Shown: positions 26,256 to 34,408, counted from the stretch's first letter. The stretch is 64,000 nt of DNA from Promicromonospora sp049532985 (GCF_049532985.1 NZ_CP186693.1:124001-188000), one strand, 5' to 3'. The notes: generated by a model not told the origin, from the letters alone. Made by a program: numbers and translations.

Positions 26256-26276
26256 GGCGCACCTCCGGGGGACGGA

Positions 26277-26289
26277 TCAGGTCACCTGA
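26277..26289. promoter_or_regulatory. Palindromic operator candidate
   Basis: TCAGGT-C-ACCTGA, a perfect 6+1+6 palindrome centred about 28 bases upstream of the DUF1906 start. A dyad of this size between promoter and start often binds a dimeric repressor. Confidence 0.4.
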
Positions 26290-26314
26290 CCGCAGGGTGC
26301 GCCGTCCGCCGCCG

Positions 26315-26339
26315 TCAGGGCAGGGACGGACGGCCCTGA
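26315..26339. promoter_or_regulatory. Inverted repeat upstream of the DUF1906 gene
   Basis: TCAGGGC (26315-26321) pairs with GCCCTGA (26333-26339) around an 11-nt spacer. It shares the TCAGG half-site with the palindrome at 26277-26289, so it may be a second operator rather than a terminator. Confidence 0.3.
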
Positions 26340-26422
26340 TGCGCGGGACGTTGGTCTCCCGTCCCGGGACGTCTCCTCGACCTGCCTGGCCGATGGCCAG
26401 GACCCGAGCCACCCGGTCCCGC

Positions 26423-26463
26423 CGCTCGGCGGCGCACCTCACGCAGGAGGTCGCCGCCGAGCG
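26423..26463 (-). terminator. Terminator of the ddl-acyltransferase operon
   Basis: A 12-bp perfect outer stem (26423-26434 with 26452-26463) is continued by ACCTC/GAGGT after a one-base bulge, leaving a 6-nt loop. It starts 17 bases beyond the acyltransferase stop on the minus strand. Confidence 0.75.
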
Positions 26464-26479
26464 TGGTGAGGGTTCCCGT

Positions 26480-27649
26480 TCAGGATGGACGCTGGGCACC
26501 AGGGCCGGCAGCCACCGGTGCCGGCGAACCCGCCGTGGTGGCGGGAGACCCGCGACGACCCGCCCGGCCGAACGTCGGCAGGTCGAAGAGCCAGGTCGCG
26601 CCCGCGTCCATCAGCCACGAGTGCAGCGTGAGGCAGACGCTGACCAGCAACGCCACCAGCACGATCGGCAGCACCACCGCCAGCACGAGCTGCACGCCGG
26701 TGCCCGCCGCGGAGAACGGGCCCACCAGGGCCGCCGCCACCAGCGCCAGCAGCGGCATGTGCATCACGTAGATCGGCAGCGTCTGCTGACCGAGCCGGGC
26801 GAGCAGCGGGCCCACCCGGCGCAGACGGTCGAGCTGGACGGCGGCGGCGACGCCGAGGGCCACCGCGAACAGGCAGATCGCCGGCCACACGCCGAACACG
26901 TACTTGGCGTCCAGCACCTGGATGGCCACCATGAGCACGACGTAGACGGCCCCGCCCACCAGGAGGTGCCAGAGCTTGGTGACCTGGGCCCAGCGCTCGA
27001 CCAGGGGCCGGAACCGGAGGCCGAGCAGGAAGAAGAACAGGTTCTGGTAGAGCTGGCCGCGGTTGCCGGGCGCGTCCAGCAGGCCCGCCGAGGCGATCGC
27101 CGAGAGGGCCAGCGCGGGCACGAGTACCGCCCAGGTGGGCAGCTTCCGGGTCACCTTGGCGATGACGAAGTACACCGCCAGCGCCAGGAGGTACCAGAGG
27201 TTGGTGGGCGTGATGGTGATCTGCTCCAGCACGTCCAGGGCGTTGCGGGCGGACAGCGTGTCGAAGTCCGGGACCATCGACAGCACCGTGGTGTGCACCA
27301 CGAACCACAGCAGGTAGAGGTAGTAGAACCGCGCGATCCGGCTGCGCGCCACCACCGACCACGGCCGCGCCGTCGCCGACAGCGCGAACATGCCGGAGAT
27401 CATGAAGAACACCGGCATGCGCAGCGGCAGCAGCATGTCGCCGAACGCACCCCACAGGCCCGGCAGCGGCACCGGCAGGTGCCAGTCGATCGCCAGGTAC
27501 ATCTTCATGATCACGTGCCACAGCACGACGAGCAGGATGCAGACACCCTTGGCGACGTCGGCCCACCCCGCCCGCGGCTTCTTGCTCGCGGCCGCGGGGG
27601 CCACCACCGGGATCGGGATGGTCTCCGCGGCCTGACCGGGTGCGCTCAC
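26480..27649 (-). CDS. Acyltransferase family 3 membrane protein (YcfT/VanT-membrane-domain-like)
   Basis: A 389-aa polytopic protein with about ten hydrophobic segments. It opens with a 25-residue cytoplasmic tail and then the family motif WADVAKGVCILLVVLWH, containing the conserved D-x-x-K-G and His of acyltransferase-3/YcfT proteins. Later segments include MPVFFMISGMFAL and LPIYVMHMPLLAL. The GTG start overlaps the ddl stop (GTGA). In VanT serine racemases the N-terminal membrane half is of this superfamily and is thought to import L-Ser. Next to ddl and a VanT-like racemase, the same role is plausible here, but O-acylation of a wall polymer is the alternative. Confidence 0.87.
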   Translation of the reverse strand: MSAPGQAAETIPIPVVAPAAASKKPRAGWADVAKGVCILLVVLWHVIMKMYLAIDWHLPVPLPGLWGAFGDMLLPLRMPVFFMISGMFALSATARPWSVVARSRIARFYYLYLLWFVVHTTVLSMVPDFDTLSARNALDVLEQITITPTNLWYLLALAVYFVIAKVTRKLPTWAVLVPALALSAIASAGLLDAPGNRGQLYQNLFFFLLGLRFRPLVERWAQVTKLWHLLVGGAVYVVLMVAIQVLDAKYVFGVWPAICLFAVALGVAAAVQLDRLRRVGPLLARLGQQTLPIYVMHMPLLALVAAALVGPFSAAGTGVQLVLAVVLPIVLVALLVSVCLTLHSWLMDAGATWLFDLPTFGRAGRRGSPATTAGSPAPVAAGPGAQRPS

Positions 27650-28725
27650 GACAGGATGGCGGGGACCGGCCCCCGTGCCCGCGCCGTGTCGATCAGGATG
27701 TCCAGCAGCTCCGGGTACTCGGTGCCCACGGCCTTCCACATCCGCGGGAACTGCGACATGGAGGTCAGGCCGGGGATGGTGTTCACCTCGTTGACCGTGG
27801 GGACCACCTCGCCGTCCACCTCGGGCAGGAAGAAGTCCACGCGGAGCAGGCCGGAGCAGCCCAGCTCGCGGAACACCTCGACCGCCACGGCGGCGAGCTG
27901 GTCGCCGATGCGCGGGTCCAGGTCGGCCGGCACCACGAAGTCGGTGTGGCCCGCCTCGTACTTGGCCTCGTAGTCGAACCAGCCGTGGTCGTCGACCACC
28001 TTGATCTCCAGGGGCGGGCTGGTCAGCAGCCGGCCGTCCGGGAGCTCCAGCACGCCGAGGTCGATCTCCCGCCCGGGGACGGCCGCCTCGACCAGCACCT
28101 TGGTGTCGCTCTCGCGCGCCGTCTCCAGCGCGGCCGGGAGCTGGGCCCAGTCGTCCAGGCGGGTCACGCCCACGCTGGAGCCGCCGCGCGACGGCTTGAC
28201 GAAGGCGGGCAGGCCGATGCGCTCCATGTCCTGCGGCGACAGCTCGTCGTCCGCCGTCCGCAGCACCGCACCCGGCGCGACGGGGATGCCGCGCGTCGAG
28301 AGCACCCGCTTGGTGAAGTCCTTGTCCATGCTGGTGGCGCTCGCGAGCACGCCGCTGCCCATGTACGGGACGCCGGCGAGCTCCAGCACGCTCTGCACCG
28401 TGCCGTCCTCCCCGAACGGCCCGTGCAGGATCGGCAGCACCACGTCCGCGTCGCGCACCGCGTCGATGGCGCGCGCGAGGCTCTCCACCACGCTGGGCAG
28501 CACGGCGGGCTCCGGCGTCATCGCGCGCAGGGCGGCGTCGTCCACGTCGGCCGGGCCGGCGTCCGCGCCCACCACCCAGTGCCCCGTGGTCGTGATGCGG
28601 ATCGGCACCACCTCGTAGCGGTTGCGATCGAGGTGCTGCACCACGCTGGCGGCGGAGCGGCACGAGACCTCGTGCTCGGTGTTGCGTCCGCCGAACAGCA
28701 CGACGACACGGGTTCTTCTCGGCAT
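27646..28725 (-). CDS. ddl: D-alanine--D-alanine (or D-Ala--D-Ser) ligase, first paralogue
   Basis: A 359-aa ATP-grasp ligase starting at the ATG at 28725. It has GGRNTEHEVSC (family first-subsite Glu), KPSRGGSSVGV (catalytic Ser), the omega-loop WFDYEAKYE with the Tyr of DdlB Tyr216, and the metal site NEVNTIPGLT. The retained Tyr argues against a VanA-type D-Ala-D-Lac ligase, in which it is His. It does not separate D-Ala from D-Ser as second substrate. This is the second ligase gene in the window; the other sits in the housekeeping cluster at 55476. Pairing with the acyltransferase (GTGA) and divergence from a VanT-like racemase suggest a specialised ligase. Confidence 0.9.
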   Translation of the reverse strand: MPRRTRVVVLFGGRNTEHEVSCRSAASVVQHLDRNRYEVVPIRITTTGHWVVGADAGPADVDDAALRAMTPEPAVLPSVVESLARAIDAVRDADVVLPILHGPFGEDGTVQSVLELAGVPYMGSGVLASATSMDKDFTKRVLSTRGIPVAPGAVLRTADDELSPQDMERIGLPAFVKPSRGGSSVGVTRLDDWAQLPAALETARESDTKVLVEAAVPGREIDLGVLELPDGRLLTSPPLEIKVVDDHGWFDYEAKYEAGHTDFVVPADLDPRIGDQLAAVAVEVFRELGCSGLLRVDFFLPEVDGEVVPTVNEVNTIPGLTSMSQFPRMWKAVGTEYPELLDILIDTARARGPVPAILS

Positions 28726-29003
28726 CGGTCTCTCAATCTCGGGACATGTCCGGTCACGCGACCACGGCCTCGGCGGCCGCGCACGACGGGGCGCGCGTGG
28801 GCGCCCCGGGCCCGGATCCTCGTGCAAGGCACCGCTCGACCTCAAGGCGACGTACTGCCCGGTTCACGGCTCACCGGAGAAAATACCCTAGACTCTGTGA
28901 CTCTCGCTGACACCGAAGATCGGGCACCTGCTCCCCGTCTGATCACTGCGACGAACACTGAACGGACTGGAGTGTGAGCAGAAACCTCCGGAAGGGTGCC
29001 GCC
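28726..29003. promoter_or_regulatory. Divergent promoter region of the ddl and racemase operons
   Basis: A 278-bp region. On the plus strand TTCACG (28863-28868), TACCCT (28884-28889) and TAGACT (28889-28894) are promoter-like and would give a leader of about 110 nt to the racemase. No two-component response site or repressor gene is nearby. Shared control of the two operons is likely from the layout. Confidence 0.4.
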
Positions 29004-30170
29004 GTGCAAGTACCGACCTCCCCGCCTCGGGCGACGGACGCGATCTCCCGGCCGATGGACGTGATGGCGGAGGCGGTGGTCGACCTGGACGCCATCGCGC
29101 ACAACGCGCGCACCTTCGTCTCCCGCACCGGGGCCGACGTCATGGCGATCGTCAAGGCCAACGGGTTCGGCCACGGCGCGACCCGGGCGGCGAAGGCCGC
29201 CCTGGCGGGCGGCGCCACCTGGCTGGGCGTGTCCAGCCCCACCGAGGCGCTCGCCCTGCGGGCCGACGGCATCACCGCCCCCATGCTGGTCTGGCTGTAC
29301 CCGCCGACCGAGACCTTCGAGAAGGTGCTCCTGGCCGGGATCGACGTGTCGGTGGCCACCACCGAGGCGCTGGAGACGGTCGCCGAGGCGGCGCGGGCCA
29401 CCCTGCACGTCGCGAACGTGCACCTCAAGCTCGACACGGGCATGTCCCGCGGCGGTGCCCGCGCCGAGGACTGGCAGCCGCTCTTCGAGCGCGCCAGCCT
29501 GCTGCACCGGGAGGGCGCGGTGCGGGTGCGCGGCATCTGGTCGCACCTGGCCAGCGCCGAGGAGCCGGAGATGAACGGGCTCCCGGAGCAGCTCCTGTCC
29601 TTCGACGTCGCACGCCGGCTGGCGGCCGACGCCGGGCTCGACCCGGAGATCGTCCACGTGGCCAACTCCGCGGCGGCGCTGCGCCTGCCGGAGAGCCGGT
29701 TCGACCTCCAGCGGGTCGGCATCGGCCTGTACGGCGTCGAGCCCGTGGCCGGGGTGAGCCACGGCCTGCGCCCCGCGATGACGGTGCGCGCCCAGGTGGT
29801 GCTCACCAAGCGCGTCCCGGCGGGCACCGGGGTCAACTACGGCCTCGACTACGTGACCAGCGCCGAGACGACCCTCGCGCTCGTGCCGCTCGGGTTCGCC
29901 GACGGCGTCCCGCGGCAGGCGGCCGGCGTGGCGGAGTTCCAGCTCAACGGGGTGCGCTGCCCGGTCGCGGGCCGGGTGGCCATGGACCAGGTGGTGCTCG
30001 ACGTCGGCGACCTGCCCGTGCGTGCGGGCGACGTGGCCGTCATGTTCGGTCCCGGGGACCACGGCGAGCCCACGGTGCACGACTGGGCGCGCTGGGCGGG
30101 CACCAACACGAACGACATCCTGACCGGCATCGGCCAGCGCGTGCCCCGGCGATACGAGCCGCAGCAGTGA
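29004..30170 (+). CDS. PLP-dependent alanine/serine racemase with VanT-like residue
   Basis: A 388-aa fold-III PLP racemase. Lys51 in IVKANGFGHG is the PLP lysine and Tyr279 in GVNYG the second catalytic base. The usual GYADG Tyr is Phe298 (LGFADG), and the Lys-motif Tyr is Phe. Most telling, N370 in TNTNDIL aligns with Tyr354 of Alr. VanT serine racemases carry Asn there (TNEIL), and it favours Ser. The GTG at 29004 is chosen because GGAAGGG lies 7 bases upstream; an earlier GTG at 28974 has poor spacing. The gene leads an operon overlapping by GTGA with a membrane protein. Product: D-Ser and/or D-Ala. Confidence 0.88.
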   Translation: MQVPTSPPRATDAISRPMDVMAEAVVDLDAIAHNARTFVSRTGADVMAIVKANGFGHGATRAAKAALAGGATWLGVSSPTEALALRADGITAPMLVWLYPPTETFEKVLLAGIDVSVATTEALETVAEAARATLHVANVHLKLDTGMSRGGARAEDWQPLFERASLLHREGAVRVRGIWSHLASAEEPEMNGLPEQLLSFDVARRLAADAGLDPEIVHVANSAAALRLPESRFDLQRVGIGLYGVEPVAGVSHGLRPAMTVRAQVVLTKRVPAGTGVNYGLDYVTSAETTLALVPLGFADGVPRQAAGVAEFQLNGVRCPVAGRVAMDQVVLDVGDLPVRAGDVAVMFGPGDHGEPTVHDWARWAGTNTNDILTGIGQRVPRRYEPQQ

Positions 30171-31183
30171 CCCGGACCGCCAGTGCGGCCGTCGGCGTGG
30201 TCGCCGTCGTCGCCGCCTTCCTCGTCGAGCGTCACTACCTGCAGGTGGCGTGGGTGATCGACCTGCCCGTCCCCGTCGTGTGGTGGTGGCTGGGCGCCGT
30301 CCTGGGCGTGCTCGGGCTGCCGCTGCTGCTCACCTCGCTGGGCCGGGCGGTGGAGCAGCCGGCCATCGGGAGCTGGCGGCGCCTGCTGCTCGGCTGGACG
30401 CTGCCGCTGCTCGTGGCGCACGTCGCGTGGCTGGGGTTCACGCTCGTCGTGCTGCGCCAGTTCAACTCCGGCTTCACCGGCATCCCGGCCCGGGGCCTGC
30501 CCGAGATCGTCCCGCTCGTGCTGCTGCCCCCGCCCGAGTACTCGCTGCTCTGGTCGCTCGCCCTGGCCCCGCTCGTGGCGCGGCTGACCTGGCGGCTGCC
30601 GACGGCCGTCGTGGTCGCGGCCCTCGCCGCGCTCACGCTGCTGACCCCGGCGGTCACCTTCCTGGTCTTCCTGCTGGCCGGTCTGCGGCTGGGCGCGGTG
30701 GCCGACCGCCTCGCGGAGACGGCCGACCGGCGGGCGCTGGTGCAGCGCGGTGCCGTCGCCCTCGTGGGCGCCTCGGTGCTGGGCGTCCCGCGCTTCCCCG
30801 ACGACCTGGCCGTCGTGGTGGCGGGGCTCGCGGTGCTGCCGTTCGCCCTGACCCTGGTCGCGCGGATCTCCGCGGGCCGGGTCGGCCACCGCGGGCTGAC
30901 CCGCGTGGGCACCGCCGCCGTGGCGATCTACCTGGTGCAGATCCCGGTGCTCGCGCTCGTGGACCACGCTGTGCTGGCCCGGCTCGGGTACGTGGGGCAG
31001 GGCGCGCAGTACGCCGTGGCGGTGCTGGAGCCGCTGGTGCTCACCGCCGTCGTCGTGCTGTGCGGCGTGGTGGCCACGGCGCTCGTGGAGGTGGTGACCC
31101 GGCTCCTGCGGCCGCGCGGCGGCGCGGGCTCAACGCCCACCGTCCCGGACCCCGCGCCCGTTCTCTCGGAGGTGGACCGATGA
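30167..31183 (+). CDS. Polytopic membrane protein, degenerate acyltransferase-3-like
   Basis: A 338-aa protein with about ten transmembrane segments and arginine-rich loops. The segment order and the late RVGTAAVAIYLVQIPVLAL resemble acyltransferase-3 proteins, but the N-terminal Asp/Lys-Gly and catalytic His motif is missing. An enzymatic role is therefore doubtful and a transport or scaffold role more likely. The GTG overlaps the racemase stop and its own stop overlaps the CapA start (ATGA), so it is firmly part of the operon. Placed directly after a VanT-like racemase domain, it could be the detached membrane half that supplies L-Ser. Confidence 0.75.
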   Translation: MTRTASAAVGVVAVVAAFLVERHYLQVAWVIDLPVPVVWWWLGAVLGVLGLPLLLTSLGRAVEQPAIGSWRRLLLGWTLPLLVAHVAWLGFTLVVLRQFNSGFTGIPARGLPEIVPLVLLPPPEYSLLWSLALAPLVARLTWRLPTAVVVAALAALTLLTPAVTFLVFLLAGLRLGAVADRLAETADRRALVQRGAVALVGASVLGVPRFPDDLAVVVAGLAVLPFALTLVARISAGRVGHRGLTRVGTAAVAIYLVQIPVLALVDHAVLARLGYVGQGAQYAVAVLEPLVLTAVVVLCGVVATALVEVVTRLLRPRGGAGSTPTVPDPAPVLSEVDR

Positions 31184-32220
31184 CCGCACGACGGACCGCC
31201 CGTCCGGCGGCCGCGCTCGTGGCGGGTGCCACGCTGCTGGCCCTGGCGGGCTGCGCCACGGCGTCGGCAGGCACCGAACCCGCTGAACCGCCCGAGATCA
31301 CCCTGACGTTCGCGGGGGACGCGCACTTCGAGGACCGCGTGGCCGAGCTGCTGGACGACCCGGCCACCGCGTTCGGCCCGGTGGCCGACGAGCTCTCGGA
31401 CGGCGACCTCACCCTGCTCAACCTCGAGACCCCGATCACGTCCCGGGGCGTGCCCGAGGACAAGAACTACCTCTTCCGGGCGCCCGACGCCGCGGTGCCC
31501 GCGCTGACGGCGGCGGGCGTCGACGTGGTCAGCCTGGCCAACAACCACACCATGGACTACGGGCTGCCCGGTCTGGCCGACACCGTGCGCAAGGCCGCCG
31601 CGGGCGGGCTGACCACCGTCGGGGTGGGGCCCGACGCCGACGCGGCGTACGCGGCCGTGCACCGGACCGTCCAGGGCGTCGACGTCGCGATCCTCGCGTT
31701 CAGCCAGGTCGACGACCTCGCCGAGGAGTGGGCGGCCACCCCGGACCGGGCCGGCATGGCGATGGCGTTCGACACCGAGCGGGCCTACGCGGCGGTGCGT
31801 GAGGCGCGGGCGGACAGCGACCTCGTGGTCGTGCTGCCGCACTGGGGCGCCGAGTACGACGCCTGCCCGACCGGCCGCCAGGCCGAGTTCGCCCGCGGCC
31901 TGGTCGACGCGGGCGCCGACATCATCGTGGGCTCGCACGCCCACGTGCTCCAGGGCGCGGGCTACCTCGACGGGGCCTACGTGGCCTACGGGCTGGGCAA
32001 CTTCCTCTGGTACAGCGAGGGGCTGGACGAGCCGTACAGCGCCCGGGCCGGGGTGCTGCGGCTGACCGTGCAGGGGCGCGAGGTGGTCGACTCCGAGTTC
32101 GTCCCGACGGTGATGACGAGCACCGGCCAGCCCGAGGTGCTCACCGGCTGGCGGGCCGACCTGGCCCGGCACAACTACGACGGGCTCCGCGCCTGCACCG
32201 ACCTGTCAGGAGTCTCATGA
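31180..32220 (+). CDS. CapA-family lipoprotein (metallophosphatase-like)
   Basis: A 346-aa protein with a lipoprotein signal (ATLLALAGC) and a CapA/PgsA-like domain: FAGDAHF, LNLETPIT, SLANNHTMDYG, LPHWGAEYD, GSHAHVLQG and YGLGNFLW. The metal-site residues of the calcineurin-like fold are present. Family members include the poly-gamma-glutamate capsule protein, but many actinobacterial copies have unknown substrates. It is anchored to the outer face of the membrane. GGAGGTGGACCG precedes the ATG, which overlaps the upstream stop. Between a racemase operon and a VanX-like peptidase, a role on wall-linked amino-acid polymers is plausible. Confidence 0.88.
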   Translation: MTARRTARPAAALVAGATLLALAGCATASAGTEPAEPPEITLTFAGDAHFEDRVAELLDDPATAFGPVADELSDGDLTLLNLETPITSRGVPEDKNYLFRAPDAAVPALTAAGVDVVSLANNHTMDYGLPGLADTVRKAAAGGLTTVGVGPDADAAYAAVHRTVQGVDVAILAFSQVDDLAEEWAATPDRAGMAMAFDTERAYAAVREARADSDLVVVLPHWGAEYDACPTGRQAEFARGLVDAGADIIVGSHAHVLQGAGYLDGAYVAYGLGNFLWYSEGLDEPYSARAGVLRLTVQGREVVDSEFVPTVMTSTGQPEVLTGWRADLARHNYDGLRACTDLSGVS

Positions 32221-32912
32221 CCTCCAGCCTGCCCGCTGCCCCCTCGGGGGAGGAGACGCCGCGCGTCGCGACGCTCCCCGCACCCAGGGGCGACGGCGAG
32301 ATCGTCCTGCTGTCCGACTCGCGCGTGTCCCGGATCCCGGTCGAGGAGTCCGACGAGCCCCTGGTGGTGCTCGACGAGAGCTTCGGCCCGGCCGGCGCCC
32401 TGGTCCGCGCGAGCGTCGCCACCCGGCTGCGGCGGGCGCAGGGCCTCCTGCCGGACGGGCTGCACCTGGAGGTCGTCGAGGGGCACCGGCACCCGGACGA
32501 CCAGCAGCGCATCATCGACACCTACGCCGCCGAGGTGACCGCCGAGCACCCGGGCATCGACGCCGACCAGCTCGAGATCCTGACCAGCCGCTTCGTCTCG
32601 CCGATCGCCGTGGCGCCGCACGTGGCGGGCGCCGCCACGGACCTCACGCTGGCCGACGCCGACGGCCCCCTCGACATGGGCACCCCGATCGACGCGACGC
32701 CGGAGCAGTCCGGGGGCCGCTGCTACTTCGACGCGCCGGACATCTCGCCCGAGGCCCGGGCGCTGCGGGGCGTGCTGGCCCACGCCCTGGGCTCGGCCGG
32801 GATGGTCAACTACCCGACCGAGTGGTGGCACTGGTCCTACGGCGACCGGTACTGGGCGCTCGTGACCGGCGCGCCCGCGGCGCTCTACGGGCCGGCGACG
32901 CCGCCGTCCTGA
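32217..32912 (+). CDS. VanX/VanY-type D-alanyl-D-alanine peptidase (M15)
   Basis: A 231-aa M15 metallopeptidase without signal peptide, hence cytoplasmic. Zinc ligands are H135 and D142 in VAPHVAGAATDLTL and H205, with catalytic E202 in TEWWHWSYGD. LDMGTPID matches the VanX DMGT-x-x-D motif. VanX cleaves D-Ala-D-Ala dipeptide and VanXY also cleaves pentapeptide ends; both lower D-Ala-D-Ala so that D-Ser or D-Lac ends dominate. AGGAG lies before the ATG, which overlaps the CapA stop (ATGA). Together with ddl and a VanT-like racemase it completes a VanC/G-like set. Recycling of D-amino acids is the alternative. Confidence 0.9.
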   Translation: MTSSLPAAPSGEETPRVATLPAPRGDGEIVLLSDSRVSRIPVEESDEPLVVLDESFGPAGALVRASVATRLRRAQGLLPDGLHLEVVEGHRHPDDQQRIIDTYAAEVTAEHPGIDADQLEILTSRFVSPIAVAPHVAGAATDLTLADADGPLDMGTPIDATPEQSGGRCYFDAPDISPEARALRGVLAHALGSAGMVNYPTEWWHWSYGDRYWALVTGAPAALYGPATPPS

Positions 32913-32938
32913 CGGACACGCCGTCGTCCTGACGGCGA

Positions 32939-32964
32939 GGCCGCCGTCCCCGACGACGGCGGCC
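32939..32964. terminator. Bidirectional hairpin between convergent genes
   Basis: A perfect 10-bp stem (32939-32948 with 32955-32964) and a 6-nt loop between the VanX-like gene (plus) and the epoxide-hydrolase-like gene (minus). Confidence 0.75.
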
Positions 32965-32966
32965 GG

Positions 32967-33842
32967 TCAGGACGCCGGGGTGAGCCGGCGCCCCAGGAAG
33001 TCCCGCATCAGGTCCGCCACCTCGGCGCCGGCGCTCTCCAGCAGGAAGTGCCCGCCGTCGAGCAGGTGGACCTCCGCGTCGCGCGCGTCCCGCGCGAACG
33101 CCTCCGCGCCGGCGGGCGCGAAGATGTCGTCGCCCCGGCCCCACACCGCGAGCACCGGCACGCCGCTCTCACGCAGGTAGGCATGCAGCCGCGGGTACAG
33201 GGGCGGGTTGCTCGCGTAGTCGCCGAACAGGGCGAGCTGCACCGCGTCGTTGCCCGGGCGGGACACCAGCGCGTGGTCGTGGTGCCACGTGTCCGGGCTG
33301 ACGAGCGTGGGGTCGGGCTCGCCCGTCAGGTACTGCCAGCGGATCGCCTCCAGGGTGAGTGCGCCGCGCACCCCGGCCTCGGTGTCCGGCGTCCGCTCGC
33401 GCCAGTAGTCCCGGACGGGGCGCCAGAACTCCTCGACGAAGCCCTCCTCGTAGCCGTTGCCGCTCTGGGTGACGATCGCGGTGACGGACCCCGGGTCGCG
33501 CAGCGCGAGGCGCCAGCCGACGGGGGCGCCGTAGTCCTGCACGTAGATCGCGAACCGCCTGACGCCGAGCTGCGCCAGCAACCCCTGGGTCAGGTCCGTG
33601 AGCAGGTCGAACGTGTAGTCGACCTGGTCGGCCGGCGGGGCGTCGGACAGGCCGAACCCGAGGTGGTCGGGGGCGATGACGTGGTACCGGTCCGCGAGCC
33701 GGGGGATCAGCTCGCGGAACATGTGCGAGCCCGCCGGGAACCCGTGCAGCAGCACGATCACGGGCGCGTCGGCGGGACCGGCCTCCCGGTAGAAGAGCCG
33801 GTGTCCGGCGACGGTGGCCCAGCGGTGGTGGACGGCGCTCAT
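32967..33842 (-). CDS. Alpha/beta hydrolase, epoxide hydrolase/haloalkane dehalogenase type
   Basis: A 291-aa protein. The oxyanion motif is LLHGFPAGSHMFRELIP, the nucleophile is D103 in YVQDYGAPVGW (Asp rather than Ser, as in epoxide hydrolases and haloalkane dehalogenases), and the catalytic His is in DGGHFLLES. The acid is probably in GRGDDIF. No signal peptide, so cytoplasmic. The ATG at 33842 has AGAGG 6 bases upstream; an upstream ATG is disfavoured because it runs across the divergent regulatory region. It faces a CGNR regulator with shared TAACCT half-sites, which points to substrate-responsive control. Confidence 0.88.
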   Translation of the reverse strand: MSAVHHRWATVAGHRLFYREAGPADAPVIVLLHGFPAGSHMFRELIPRLADRYHVIAPDHLGFGLSDAPPADQVDYTFDLLTDLTQGLLAQLGVRRFAIYVQDYGAPVGWRLALRDPGSVTAIVTQSGNGYEEGFVEEFWRPVRDYWRERTPDTEAGVRGALTLEAIRWQYLTGEPDPTLVSPDTWHHDHALVSRPGNDAVQLALFGDYASNPPLYPRLHAYLRESGVPVLAVWGRGDDIFAPAGAEAFARDARDAEVHLLDGGHFLLESAGAEVADLMRDFLGRRLTPAS

Positions 33843-33844
33843 CT

Positions 33845-33923
33845 CTAACCTCTTTCGATTGGTTTGATGGTTAGAACCACAGCAGGCCGTCGTGTAACCT
33901 GTCAAGTGAGGTTTGGAGGTTAG
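33845..33923. promoter_or_regulatory. TAACCT half-site array between hydrolase and CGNR genes
   Basis: Exact half-sites: TAACCT at 33846-33851, TAACCT at 33895-33900 and AGGTTA at 33917-33922, with a partial GGTTAG at 33869-33874. The pair at 33895 and 33917 forms an inverted repeat with a 16-nt spacer. The outer copies overlap both Shine-Dalgarno sequences, so a bound regulator would block both genes. Confidence 0.45.
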
Positions 33924-33925
33924 GT

Positions 33926-34408
33926 GTGACGGACGACGAGACGTTCCTGCTCGACTTGCTCAACACCACGCCCGTGGTCGACGGCGAACCGCGCGACGAG
34001 CTGGACGCGGCGTGGCTGCGTGCCCGCGGCGGCACGGGCACGTCCGCCGAGCGGCGGGCCACGGCCGAGGCCCGCGGCGTGCTCCAGGCGCTGGTCCGGG
34101 GCGAGCAGCAGATCGCGGCGCTCGCCCCGCTGCTCGACGGCGTCCGGCGGCGCCCGGCCCTCACGGACGACGGCGTCGGGTGGGAGGTCGACGTGGCCGA
34201 GGCACGCCGTCCCGCCGTCCGAGCCGTGCTGGCCTGGGACGCGGTGCGCCGGGACAGCCCCGGGCGCCTGCGTCCGTGCGCCAACACCGAGTGCGCGCGG
34301 TTCCTCGTCGACCACAGCAAGCCGAACCGGGCGCGGTGGTGCTCGATGGCGCTGTGCGGCAACCGCATGAAGGCCCGCCGCCACTACGAGCGCACGCGCA
34401 CGGCGTGA
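33926..34408 (+). CDS. CGNR zinc-finger transcriptional regulator
   Basis: A 160-aa protein. The N-terminal ABATE-like helical domain starts with DDETFLLDLLNTTPVVDG. The C-terminal CGNR zinc finger reads RPCANTECARFLVDHS, then RWCSMALCGNRMKARRHYE, giving four Cys and the CGNR signature. Such proteins are DNA-binding regulators, often of adjacent catabolic genes. The GTG at 33926 has GGAGG 6 bases upstream. It is divergent from the epoxide-hydrolase-like gene across an 83-bp region with repeated TAACCT sites. An 11-bp tandem duplication (34404-34414 and 34415-34425) overlaps the stop codon. Confidence 0.9.
   Translation: MTDDETFLLDLLNTTPVVDGEPRDELDAAWLRARGGTGTSAERRATAEARGVLQALVRGEQQIAALAPLLDGVRRRPALTDDGVGWEVDVAEARRPAVRAVLAWDAVRRDSPGRLRPCANTECARFLVDHSKPNRARWCSMALCGNRMKARRHYERTRTA

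Noticed and set aside
27646..32912. A standard vanA/vanB glycopeptide-resistance operon
   Set aside because: No VanH dehydrogenase, no VanRS, and the ligase keeps Tyr rather than His in the omega loop; only a VanC/G-like reading remains possible.
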